DNA of 64,000 bases, taken from assembly GCA_036924285.1 (NCBI GenBank), contig JAYKYS010000024.1, positions 744,001 through 808,000 of the forward strand, in the 5' to 3' direction. The DNA comes from Asterella californica (lineage: Eukaryota; Streptophyta; Marchantiopsida; Marchantiales; Aytoniaceae). The position numbers were made by a program, and so were the translations under genes. Shown here piece by piece: positions 35,456 through 46,423 of the stretch (the stretch's first letter is position 1; each line of letters begins with the position of its first letter). Under the pieces are notes generated by a model. It saw only the letters and a program-made list of their open reading frames with translations. It had not been told where the DNA came from and did no database searches.

Positions 35456-38400
35456 GTGGTAGAAGGAGAGGGACATCTGTTCTCAGTACTCTGGTGGATG
35501 CCTCCGACCAGAGGAAGAAGCAGAAGACGCACGGGTAAAGATCTTGAGTGGGTAAACTCACCCCAGCGAACCGCTTCTAGAGAGCAGCGGATATCCCTGA
35601 GACACCGAAAGAAAGAAGAAGAGTTCAGGAAGATCCGATCAGTAGAGTTGGAAGAGCCTTCCATCTCGAGCATAATCTTTGGCGAAGATAGAAGCCAACC
35701 GGGTGACCACGTGTATAAAGTAGATTTTGGTACTGGTTACTCGGAAGACGTCTTCCCAAGTGCGGAAGAAGCTTCTCAAGGTGAGGGAAGACTGGAGGAG
35801 ATTGTTCCAGACGTCTCAGAAGGTAGCAGTGACAGTAGTTCTGACTCAGAAGATGATCTTCGTGATTCAGACAGGCCTGGACCTTCGAGAAGACCATCTC
35901 CACCACCTGGACATGAGGGAGGAAGAAGTTGACAGTCGCACCAGCCGGCAGTCGACATGGCTTCCCACACTCGGCAGAAGTACCATCCGTACGACGATGA
36001 TGCTGACGCGGACGACTTCATCACGATGTTCGAGACCATCTCTCGATCCAACAAGGAAGACGCTGATGTTGACAGACTTCGTGTATTTTCCAGTTTGATC
36101 GTAGGGAAGGGAAGGAAGTGGATGAGTAAGATGTTGGATGATGGTGTAGTAATGGCCGCTTGGGCTACTCTAAAGGCAGCTTTTCTGAAGAGGTTCAGAG
36201 GAGTGGGCTACGATCGTATGACCCTCATAGAGCTTCAGAGGCTCGAACGGAAGAAGAAAGAGACACTGCGGGATTACACCGAGAGGTTTGAAGACCTCTT
36301 GGATCACATCCCTCAGAACCAAGGAAGACCAGGTTACTGTGCTCAGCAAGCCGTGGACTGGTACTTGGGAGGATTCTCTCAGGATATGGAATTGTATTGC
36401 AGAAGAGGAGGAGATGATGATTTAGCAGAGGTACAGAAGCATGCCGAGCAGTATGAAACCTCGAGCATCACTCGGAATATGACGAAAGATAGAGGAAAGA
36501 CCTCGAAGAAGTCGAAGAAGTCCAAGAAGTCTTCTAGGAAGTCCAAGAGGAAGTCCAAGTCCACTGAAACTGATAACAGTGATTCGGAAGCAGCCTCTAC
36601 TTCTGAAGAGTCTACGGTCGAAAGTTCAGAATCGGAATCTGAACCAGAGAAGAAGAGGCGGAAGAAGAAGAAGGAGAAGACGCGAGCAAGGGAGGAAGTA
36701 GTGCAGAAGATGCCTCAAACTCAGATAATACAGTCTGCACCTGATCTCCGCATCGATGAGGTTCTGAAGTAGTTTGCCGACCTGAAAGTTCATCTTCTGA
36801 ACCAGAAGGACAAGCGGAAGCAACCTACGGCTTCCCGGTCAAACCTGTGGTGCAACCTTTGTAACTCTTCCGGGCACACCAGAGATCAATGTACGCAGGA
36901 CCAAGCTGTCAACTGGGCAGGATGGGAAGAAGACGATGAGGGATATCTACACGATCCCAGTGGGGAAACTTGCTATAGAATTGAGACGATACAACCCTTC
37001 ACTCCTACGCCTCCCGCCCAATATAATCGTTATGTACATAGGGATAGAGCTAGCAATGTACAGACCAGGACGCCCTGACAGCCTTCTTCATCACAACGAC
37101 CTCTCAACCCTCTTCCTGGAGCGTGCAATAATTGTGGAGAGACTGGACACTGGTGGTCCACCTGTCCTCATCCGAGAAGACAGATTGGGCAAGTGCCCTT
37201 GTGTGAGAACTGTAAGGAAGCCGGTCATTTCACAGAGAATTGTCCTCAGACCTTACGTCCACGACAAATGGTTAGATTTGCAGATACCACGCCTCCTGCA
37301 GAAGCTACATCAACTTCTAAACTCGAGTTAGCAGTGGTACAGCACATCACGGTAGAAGAGGAAGATCCTGGGGATTGTACGGATTGCCTCCATATCGAGG
37401 AAGACGAACTGGACCTCGGGAAGCGCGAAGGAAAGGAACCCCAGCTGCAGAAGATGACTGCAGCTCAGAAGACGAAGTTACTTGAGGCAGCTTCTTCTTT
37501 CACTTTGGCGGATGGCACTGTTTGGAGCCCCAGCCCGGATTCAGACAGTTGACCTCCCGAAGAAGTCTTGGATGAAGCGGTGTTCAAGGTAAGTACCAAA
37601 AGCAAACGGAAGTTAGAATCTCGTCAGAAAGAGATCAAGAAGAAGAAGCAGCGAAAGGGGAGGTCATCTTCTCCTGAGCGGCCGTCTTCTCCTACTTACG
37701 ACCGAGAAGATCCGAAGTACTTTGCTCCTGACATTAGACAAGAGGTTGAAGCGATCATGCAAGAAGAGCTGGAGAAGAGACGGAAGATAGTACAGTAGCT
37801 TCCTACACCGACTACGGCAACACCTGTCTCACGGGAACAGCCTCCAGTCGAGGGAAGACACTCTTCTGGTCTTCCACTCAAGGAAGCAGCTACTGCATCT
37901 TCTTTGTTGGAAACACCAGTCACTCTTATGAAAAGATCTCCTTACGACTTCTTGCTAGACTTGTGGAATCAGAAGGCGAATGTAACTTTCCAACAGCTGT
38001 TGGATGACAACGCTGGTTACAAGAAGTTGTTACAATCTGTACTTCGAGGATCGAGGAAGAGGAGGACAGCTAGACTCCCCCAGAGCACCCCGATCCTAAG
38101 GATAGAGCATGAGAACTTGAGAGCCCCAGAACTTGATATGGAGATCCATGGCTGTCTTCTGAAGAAGGTACCCATCGATTTCGGCTCCGGAGTTAACATC
38201 ATGATTGAAGAAACGGCGCATGCCCTAGGCTTCACTGAGTTCTAGCCTACTCCGAGAATCCTCAGAATGGCGGACCAGACAAGAAGACGACCTTTGGGGC
38301 AACTGAAAGATGTCTTGACGGTAATTGGTGGAGTATCTTTTTACCTCACTTACATCATTTTGCGACCTGTAGCAAAGGTTGGATATCAGGTGTTGATAGG

Positions 38401-38938
38401 AAGACCATGGCTGTATGTTGCAAATGTAAATATCGACTGGAGAAGGCATCGTTTGAGATTTCCCAATCCTACACCCAAGCCAGGTGAGAAGACTAAGGTC
38501 TCGCTTCCTTGGATCAAGATTGGACACCAAGGTGAAACTCCGTCTACAACAGAGGGGTACACTTCAGAAGACTCAGCTGCGTCTTTTGACAGTGATGAAC
38601 GGTATAATGAGTTTGTGGTGAATAACTTGTGTACTACAGAAGTAGCAGAGAAAGTAGAAGATGTGGTCTGTGGACACATTGTGTGCTACGAGATTGCGGA
38701 AGAAGAGTTTCCAGAAGATGAAAATACCGTCTTCTCTTCGAAAGATCCGACAGTTGGTCTTCCAGAAGACGAATCTGAACCAGAAGAAGCTCCCAAACCG
38801 GAATACTTCGGTGCCAGTGAGTACAGTCACACTGAAGGAATGGTGAACCCGGATGATCTTCAAGAGATGGAGGTTGCTCCTGGGAAGAAGCTGAAGCTTT
38901 CCAAGGTGATCGAGGGCCAACAATTGGAAGACTTTTGA
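35456..38938 (+). pseudogene. Element A gag and protease
   Basis: One frame carries the whole region, with stops at 35930, 36770, 37079, 37550, 37796, 38243 and 38936; most can be read as single transitions from Trp, Gln or Arg codons. Capsid blocks (KEDADVDRLRVF, AAFLKRFRGVGYDR, KETLRDYTERFEDLL) match gag of element C. A Ser/Lys/Glu-rich segment with serial KKSKK repeats follows. Three CCHC knuckles are visible at about 36850 (CNLCNSSGHTRDQC), 37125 (CNNCGETGHWWSTC) and 37200 (CENCKEAGHFTENC). The protease motif reads VPIDFGSGVNIM: the Ser of D-S-G is Phe, which should inactivate it. Confidence 0.85.
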
Positions 38939-38944
38939 GAACTT

Positions 38945-40460
38945 TTGACGGAGTTCCAAGATGTCTTCGCATGGACCATAGAAGACATGAAGGGCATACC
39001 TCGAGAGTTGAGTACAGGCCCGGAAGACAGCATGTTAATGCTGACTACCTATCCAGATTGGAGACATAACGACGAGAAGATGAAGTGGAAGACGAGTTTC
39101 CTGACGAGAAGTTGTTTTCAGTTTTCGCAGAGACACTTTCATCTGAGGGGGGGCGTACCGCTTGCTTCCCAGAAGACGAGACTAGATCTTCTGATCCAGT
39201 CTTTGCAACTTCCACAGAAGAGTCGATCTTCAAGGACTTGAGGAAGTTCTTGGAAGACCAACAGTATCCCGAGGGATTGGATGCGGAGCAGAAGGCTGTC
39301 TTCTTACACAAGGCATGACCTTATGCCATCTTTCAAGGTATCCTGTTTCGAAAGGGACATGACGAGAAGCTAAGAAGATGCCTCGAGCCGTCAGAGATAA
39401 AGTCATTGATCACAGGTCTTCACTACGAAGATGCTGGGGGTCACTACAGGTTGAAGACCACAGTGAAGAAGATGCTAGACGCCAGATACTGGTGGTCAAC
39501 CATGTACCGAGACACTTTTCAGGAGATCAGGAAGTGCGATGCATGCCAGAGGGTGGGAAGACCGACAGCTACAACAAGGTGGCATCTTACTCCCATTCTT
39601 CCGCTCGCTCCGTTCGAAAAGTGGGGTCTATCGTCCCGGTGGCGAGAAGAACACGAGCACGGTACATCTTAATAGCCATCGACTATGCTACCAAGATGGT
39701 GGAAGGCGAGGCCACGAGAAAGAACGATGTTGCAGTAGTAGCAAGGTTCCTTTGGCATAACATCATCACTAGGTACGGATGTCCGCTGGAATTGGTATCA
39801 GATAGGGGTACTCATTTCTTAAATGAGACTATTTCCCTCCTGACCCAATACTTCAGGATTAAGCATCGGAAGACGACGCCATACAACCCAAAAGTGAATG
39901 GACTAACGGAGAAGTCGAACGGTCTTCTGTGTAACATCATGAACAAGGTAACTGTTAACCATGCGTATGATTGGGACACGAAATTGCCATCTGTGTTATG
40001 AGCTTTCAGGATTTCACCTAAAGTCACAACCCAGAAGACGCTTTTCTACCTAACTTACGGCATGACACCTATTGTGCCCATTGAGTTAGAGGTCCCAACA
40101 TACCGGTTAGCCGTATCCGAACGCATGGGAGAAGAAGAGAACCAGGAGCAGCGTCTTCTGAATTTTGTAGAGTTTGAAGAAGACAGGAATGCAGCTTTGG
40201 AGAAGACATACGAGGTGTAAGCGCAACGTAAGGTAAACTACGATAGCAAGTAAAGGAAGGTGACCGTTGCGGATGAGGACTTGGTTCTTCTCTATGACAA
40301 CCAACACCTTAAGTTCCCTGGGAAACTTCATCTTCGCTGGATGGGTCCTTACCGTGTCTTGGAGGTCTTCGACAATAGCTCCTTGCAGTTGGAAGAGTTG
40401 GACGGTACACTGATGACCACTCGTGTTAATGGGTGGCGCGTCAAGAAGTACTGGACGTAA
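38945..40460 (+). pseudogene. Element A pol remnant: RT and RNase H deleted, integrase decayed
   Basis: The segment FQDVFAWTIEDMKGIP, which normally stands just before RT, is followed within about 60 bp by an NADYLSRL-like block that normally ends RNase H. Hence about 1.4 kb coding for RT and RNase H is gone. The integrase zinc-binding region (HYEDAGGHYRLKTT, CDACQRVG) and catalytic core (IDYATKMV, SDRGTHFLN, GLTEKSNG) are recognisable. A frameshift near 39630 removes the first catalytic Asp block, and further stops occur at about 39999, 40217 and 40251. The C-terminus RVNGWRVKKYW matches element C. Confidence 0.85.
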
Positions 40461-40503
40461 ACAGAAGTGCAGAAGACACTGATGTTTGCGGGGACGCAAA
40501 CAT

Positions 40504-40518
40504 GTGAGGGTGGGCGTA
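40504..40518 (+). promoter_or_regulatory. Polypurine tract of element A
   Basis: GTGAGGGTGGGCGTA directly precedes the TGTGGTGCCC start of the 3' LTR. Confidence 0.7.
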
Positions 40519-43500
40519 TGTGGTGCCCACAAATTACAAGATGCATGAATTTTTAAAATTTTTGAGATTAATAACTTGTTTGTATAACTGAAGAAGCGTT
40601 GTTACTTAAGGTTACGTCTTCCTTAACAGGAAGATGATCTTAAGAGCTGTTTGTAATAAGAAGTTGACTTCTTCGGAAGACGACCGTTTTCGGAAGAGCG
40701 TCTTCTCAGTTGCGTCTTCGGAAGACGGGAAGACGACGGAAGACGGGACGACGGCGGAAGACAACCATCTTCCGAAAGACAGCGACCGCGAAGGCCTGAC
40801 CACGGATTTTTCAATAGAGGAGTGGTTGTACCTACTGGGTCGCACCGAATAGGTAGGTAGGTCCGGGAAGACACCTAAGGTCGAAAACCCCTAATCTGCA
40901 GGGAAGATGCGCAGGAAGCGCATTAGCACATTCTAATTCCCGCAGCACAGCGTGCTTGAGAAGATCGATTTGAGAGAGTGAGCTTCGCAAGTGAGCTTTG
41001 AGAGAGGAATCGAGTGAGGACATCGAGGTAGGAGAGAACCAGTTGGCAGCTAGGCGAAGGACGAGACCGAATTGCTGGAGCACGGAAGGCAGAGAGCGAA
41101 GGCGTTTCTGTGAGCTCCCGAGAAGCTGACATTGGAGAGTAGCGAGTAGAATCGAAGGTGGAATCGAGGCGTGGCCAGAAATTGACAGCAGGCGCAGTCG
41201 TGAGGAGTCGCATTGGAGCTAGGACCAGAGCCAGAAGCGCGCGGAGGTCGAAGGCAACTCGGGGAGCAGAAGAAGACTGTAGAGGTTCTTCCCCACGTTC
41301 TTTCCCCTTCCCACTTCTTCTCGCCTTTGTCTGGTATTCCCCGCGCTTCTTTGGTTGGGTGCAGGCAGCCTGATCGATTACCCCCACCCCCCATTCTTTC
41401 TATTGAGACATTGGGTGCGGAAGCGCTGCCCAATTTCTGTCAGACATCTTCCTACTTCTTCCTAAGTTCAATTCGAGCTTCCCTACACCTCGTCCTCAAA
41501 TTGACAATCTCAGCTATCAATTTCCCTATCCTACTACCTCTCTACCCCCGAAACCTGGAACAGAAGACGATTCGGAAGATAGGAACATCTTCGGAAGACG
41601 CTTCTTAAACTTGACTGTCTTCGGAAGTCGACTGAACACAATTCGTATCAAGAGTGGATTTGTGTTGCTTTGTGTTAAGAGAGGCTTGGTACGAATCCTG
41701 AGTGGTGTGGTGAGTTGTTTTGTTATTTCGAGAAGTTGGAAGTCGGGAACTAGGCCTGTGCCTCCCGGTCTTCCAAGCTTCTCAAACTCCACATCTTCCT
41801 AGAGAGACTAGAAGACTGAAAGGCTGGCAAAATGAGCAAGAAGACGTGAGGGTCCATTTCGAGTCTCTTCTGTCCGACCCATAGCAGCCATTCCTTCTTC
41901 TTCCCAAACTTAGAAGAGAGTCGTGAGAATACTTGCTGGCAGAATCTGGAAAGAATGGCCGAGGGTCATGTCTTCCCACCGAGCAGCAAGCTTCTTCTGA
42001 GTGCGTATGAGAGGTGAGAAGTCAGAAGAACAGAGTGCAATTGTCTTGAGTCTGTTGTGAGGATAGATTGCGTGTAGGAAGACGAAGACAGGTGAGACCA
42101 GTGAAGGGAAGTCTGACTTCGGGAGGTCTTCCGAGAAAGACATTGAACCGGAAACTGTCTTGAGTGTCTTCCCAGAGGCCACTGTCACCGCAGGAGCCGC
42201 AACCATCTTCTGAACTTGTCATGCACTTTATGTTTCGCGAATCCTGTATCTTCTTATAGGGAGTAGGATGTAATGCAAGGTGGGTTGTCTTCTTGGTAAT
42301 CCATGCGAGGCCTTGCTTAGATAGGATTGTTTAGATATAGCTCGGAAGACGAGAGCTATTTAGGAAGTACTGTTAGAATCCCGTAAGACGGAGTAGCTGT
42401 CTTCTGGAAGACTAGGTTCGTCTTCTGAGAAGTAGAAGCTAGACTGTGGGCACTTGGGAAGGACTGAGCCTTCAGCTCATAGTAAGTGCTTGTGGCTTAG
42501 TGCAACAGATCTTCCAGCATGACGATGCATCCGCGAGGCTTGGTGTTACCAGCGGCGGAATTGGCCGAGGCCACTCCTTTCCTCAAGGAGTTGGGTCTCG
42601 ACTTTTTCCTATGGGATTGGAACCTCGCAGATCAAGGACTTCTGGAGGAGGTGTGGGCGTTGCCACCTCGTAACCGTGTACCTGCGAAGGCAGGAATAGC
42701 TCGAGGAAGACCATCTTCCTAGACTGAAGATTGGTGGCGCAGGGCTTTTCACAGACCAGAATCCGAGAACCGAGGATATTGGTACGAGAAGAAGATCTTG
42801 CCTAGGATCGTGAGTTCGTGGCATGTGCCTGGGAGCACCACCTGCCTTTTCGTGGAAGACAGGCAAGGGAGGAACGGTTGGAAGATAGAATCTTATCGAG
42901 AGCCGAAGAAGCGACTTCTGGCGAAGTTGTTTCTGCATCTCTTTCCCAAGGGGAAAGCGCAGAAGACAAGGTACTTAGGAGATCATGACGTGGAGTTCCT
43001 GGAATCAGTGTGGGATGACAGAACGCCCATCTACTGAGGCGCGTACATCCACAACTATGTACAGACGGAGCTAGCATACTTGGGTACCCCGGCAGGAGGA
43101 CACTTGACGCCCTTCCTCTGCTACTTGTATGTAGCCATGGGGGATCTTAGGGAAGATCAGCTGGCAGGGTATGGGCCAATGGAGCGACAGGAGGTGAAGG
43201 AGGAGACCTCAGAAGACGATGACCGAGCGGCAGCCGCAACGCCCCCTCCCACTCTGATGCCACAGCTGAGGCCCGGCTCTCACCAGAAGATGCTTCTGGT
43301 GAGGGAAGACGAGTCTAGTGGGTCGGAAGACGTCACGCCACCGAGGAAGATGGGTCCCAGAAGTGTACCAAGGACACCCATCTCCCTCATTCATTCAGGA
43401 TCGGAGTCCGACTCGGAAGAAGACCTGCTGAGTACCCGATCAGAGCAGAAGACCGCTTCTGCAACGCCTGGGAGTCTTCCGAAGACTCCAGAAGACGAAG

Positions 43501-46418
43501 GATGGATGGGCGCTCCTACTGTGATGCGAGGAAGCGCAACGAAGAGAGCCGCTCCTGCCATGAGGAGTCTTCCATCTCGGAAGATGAGAAGAGTAGCTTC
43601 TTCTCGTGCGTAGAAGATGAAGGCCATCGTGGTGGAAGAGGCATCCTTGCCTCTAGAAGACAAAGTCGACACCTCCGAGCGAGTGGTGGAGATGAACTTG
43701 TCTTCCGCAGGAAGACGACTGGAGGAGTTCAACGCCTACTTCCAGAAGGAGATCCAGATAGCTATGGAGTTGCTAGAGAAGAGAGCGAAGGCACAAGAGA
43801 GGCCCTTGCAACCTGGATTCGGCCTGCGCACCTTGCTGCGACAGGGAGAAGACCAGAAGAAGACGGAGTCGCTGGAAGCTAGTCTCCGCACCATGGAGAA
43901 GCTCGCAACAAGATACAAGGTGGAAGCAGCCGCTTGTGCCAAGGAATCGATGCAACTTCGGAAAAGCAACCAGGAGTTGCAGGCGCGGATACAGCAGCGC
44001 AATCAGGAAGTCCTCCGAGTGCGGGAGAAGATCACCACCCTCGCAGAAGAGCAGACCACATGGAAGACGTAGCGAGAAGTCGCAGAAGCGCGAGCTGTAG
44101 TTGAGAAGACGCAACGGGAAGCAGCGGAGGCTCGTGCACAGAAGATGCTGGCACAGTCGGTGGAAGCGCTTCGGAAGAAGTTCAACTACACCGCGGGTAG
44201 GAAGTTACTTACCTTAGCTAGAGGATGGGACAGCGAGTCCAAAGCAATGTTGGTGGAATGCCGGGAGAGCATGTTCAAGTACTTGGATCGACAGATAGAA
44301 GGAGTGAAGACACTTTATGGTCTTCCCTCGCTTCCGGCACCTGCAACCGCATCTTCCCAAGCTCCAGCACCCTCGACTGGATCCGGAATGGAGAAGGAGG
44401 AGTTTGATCCCGTTGTGCACTTGGTGGTGACAGCGTTGGAAGCCGAGAAGACTCCAGAAGACGCCCCGGAGACAAGATGTCTTCTGGAAGACAGGAAGAC
44501 GAGCCGTCTTCCCAGATATTTCGCGTGGAGGAAGCGACTTCCCCGGATCTCTATGAGGTCCCCATGGTCCCTAGTACCGCACCCGTGCCTCAGAAGACGG
44601 AAGAAGCACCGGTCGATTCTGTTTTCCAGAAGATGCTTCTGTCTTCCGAAGCAGAAGCCGAAGCCAAGGAAGACGCAGCAACAGCGACAGCAGGGCCAGC
44701 AAGAGACGATGAGGAGGAAGCCACCTCAGTGACACCCGAGGTAACTGCAGGGCTTTCTAGCTTATCAGAAGCCGCGTTAGGAGCTCCGATAGGAGCAGAT
44801 CAGGTAGAGATTGCCTCCGTGCAATCTGAGTAGTTAGTAACTCCATTGACAATTCCAAATATGGTAGGATCGAACATGCTATCTTAAGGGTGGCAGTTTT
44901 TCCGTGTAATATTAGTTAAGATACCATATGGCAGCATAGGTAGCGTAGGAAGGAGAAGGTGGATGGCCAATTCGGGCAGGGGAACCGCTTGCATGTGAGG
45001 TGACAACCTCCTGTCAACGCCTCTCTCTCCCTGGTTGTCGTCTCCCCTAGTTCTCATGGCCGCGACATAAGTAGGATCGCAGAGTAAGAGATAGAGTTCT
45101 GCCAGTTCTGAAAAGTTCAGTAGTCGATTCTATGGAGAGGGCAGACTAGACACATTAGAGAGAAGACACCTGATAGATAATTCTTCGCACTACAGCCGTT
45201 GTTGGAAACATACGAATAGTCTTAGAATACACATGAGGGGTCTGCATACTCGTACCAGCAGTGGTTCGAAGATGTAGATAGAAGTAGTGGACAGTCTAGG
45301 AACAGGGAACGGCATCCTCGTGCAGTCCTGTTAGCTAGACTGGTGTGTCGAGGAGTAGACGCAAGAAGTAGAGGGAGTGAGCTTCCCAATGCCATTGTGA
45401 CCTATTCTCAGGGAATAGATTGTGGATTTGAGTGCAGAAACTTTGCTCATGTCTTCTGGATGGTGGGTTCCTTGAATTCGCTCCCAATTGTGCATGGGAA
45501 GTGTTCTTCTTAAGTGGCGGTGACTGTCAGCAGTTGTGAAAGTGTAGCTTGGCTCGTTCAGTAGAGCACTTGGGATCTACGTACGAACGGTCTTATGGGT
45601 AAGGGATCCCAGAAGACAGAGTAGTCAGAGCAGCGAAGTGAAGAAGAAAGAAGCCTTCTTCTCACAGCAGAAGACGACATCCTCGAGTAGAAGACGGTGC
45701 AGCAGTACTCACGTTTGTTGTCTTCCTCCCCAAACTATTACAAGCAGGGATGGCTTGTTAGTCAGGATCCGGACTAGAAGCCTGTCGGAATCTTAATTTA
45801 CTCTTTTCATCTTGTTTTTCTCTTGTTTGGATTTTCTTATCTTCCCCATCTTCTCCCATCTTCCCCATCTTCTTACCTTCTTCTAGTGAGCTTCCGTGAA
45901 GGTGAATGTCGTTGTAGTGCTGCAGGAAGACTATTTCTGTAGGCAGAAGCCTGGGAAGGCTACAGGGGCATACACCCTGTGATTGATCTAACCCGTTGGA
46001 ATGTGAATGTGAGAGTAAGGTGTAACAGCCGAACTAGTCGACTTCTGCGAAGCAGGACAGCCTTCTGGAGGTGTGAGAAAACGAGCTGAACCCCCAGAAG
46101 ACGAGAATCGCTTTGGGAAGACGGTATCGAGAAGACCGGAAGAAGCAACCTGGAAGCAGGAAGATCGTCTTCCCGAGCTTCTCTGTGAATAATTGTGTGA
46201 TATTTTAGTTGGTAGTTGTTTGGTTAGTTCCAGAGCACCATTTGGCGTGTCTGGAAGACGTGTGGTTTTGTGAGAAGACGGGATTTCTAGGCAAAACTCG
46301 TGTGTTTGTGTGTTTGAACAGATCTTAGAACTTAGAGCAGCGTTACTTGTGCAAATCCTTTGTGGGAATGATATCTTGTATACTAAATGGGCAAAAGGAG
46401 AAATCATGCGTCACTACA
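40519..46418 (+). repeat. 3' LTR of element A, 5.9 kb, complete
   Basis: TGTGGTGCCC to CACTACA, with the end fixed by the AGAAG target duplication. It is the most complete of three copies of this LTR type in the window. About 40% of its length is an LTR-embedded coding region. The first 400 bp is dense in GAAGAC and GTCTTC words, some in inverted pairs. I see no further gene in 44834-46418. Confidence 0.9.
42519..44833 (+). pseudogene. LTR-embedded ORF of element A (most complete copy)
   Basis: One frame runs from the ATG at 42519 to about 44465, with four stops (42720, 43035, 43611, 44070). At 42720, 43035 and 44070 the other copies have Trp or Gln codons. A 1-base loss near 44468 moves the acidic tail to another frame, ending SVQSE at 44831. 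Layout: an N-terminal domain of about 220 codons (LDFFLWDWNL, GRNGWKIESY, HLTPFLCYLYVAMGDL), a Ser/Pro/Glu linker, a long Glu/Arg/Gln-rich coiled coil (about 43620-44350) and an acidic tail. The N-terminal domain aligns with the ORF in the LTR of element C, including GRNG followed by PKK and a final hydrophobic Y-x-x-MG block. I do not recognise the family. A gag-like or envelope-like role cannot be shown; no signal peptide or membrane segment is evident. Confidence 0.7.
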
Positions 46419-46423
46419 AGAAG

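Larger units (their letters stand above)
20246..46418 (+). mobile_element. Ty3/gypsy element A, inserted in element C
   Basis: It begins TGTGGTGCCC and ends CACTACA. AGAAG is duplicated at 20241-20245 and 46419-46423, and removing the element restores the RT codons of C. Order: 5' LTR (20246-35117, itself split by element DM), primer site, gag, protease, a remnant of pol, purine tract, 3' LTR (40519-46418). RT and RNase H are deleted, so this copy must have moved with help from another element or lost them after insertion. The LTRs are unusually long (5.9 kb) and carry their own reading frame. Confidence 0.9.

Noticed and set aside
42446..42673. Alternative frame MGTWEGLSLQ at the start of the LTR ORF
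   Set aside because: In two of three copies it leaves the conserved frame, which is carried by the frame starting at 42519; the upstream part may be untranslated.
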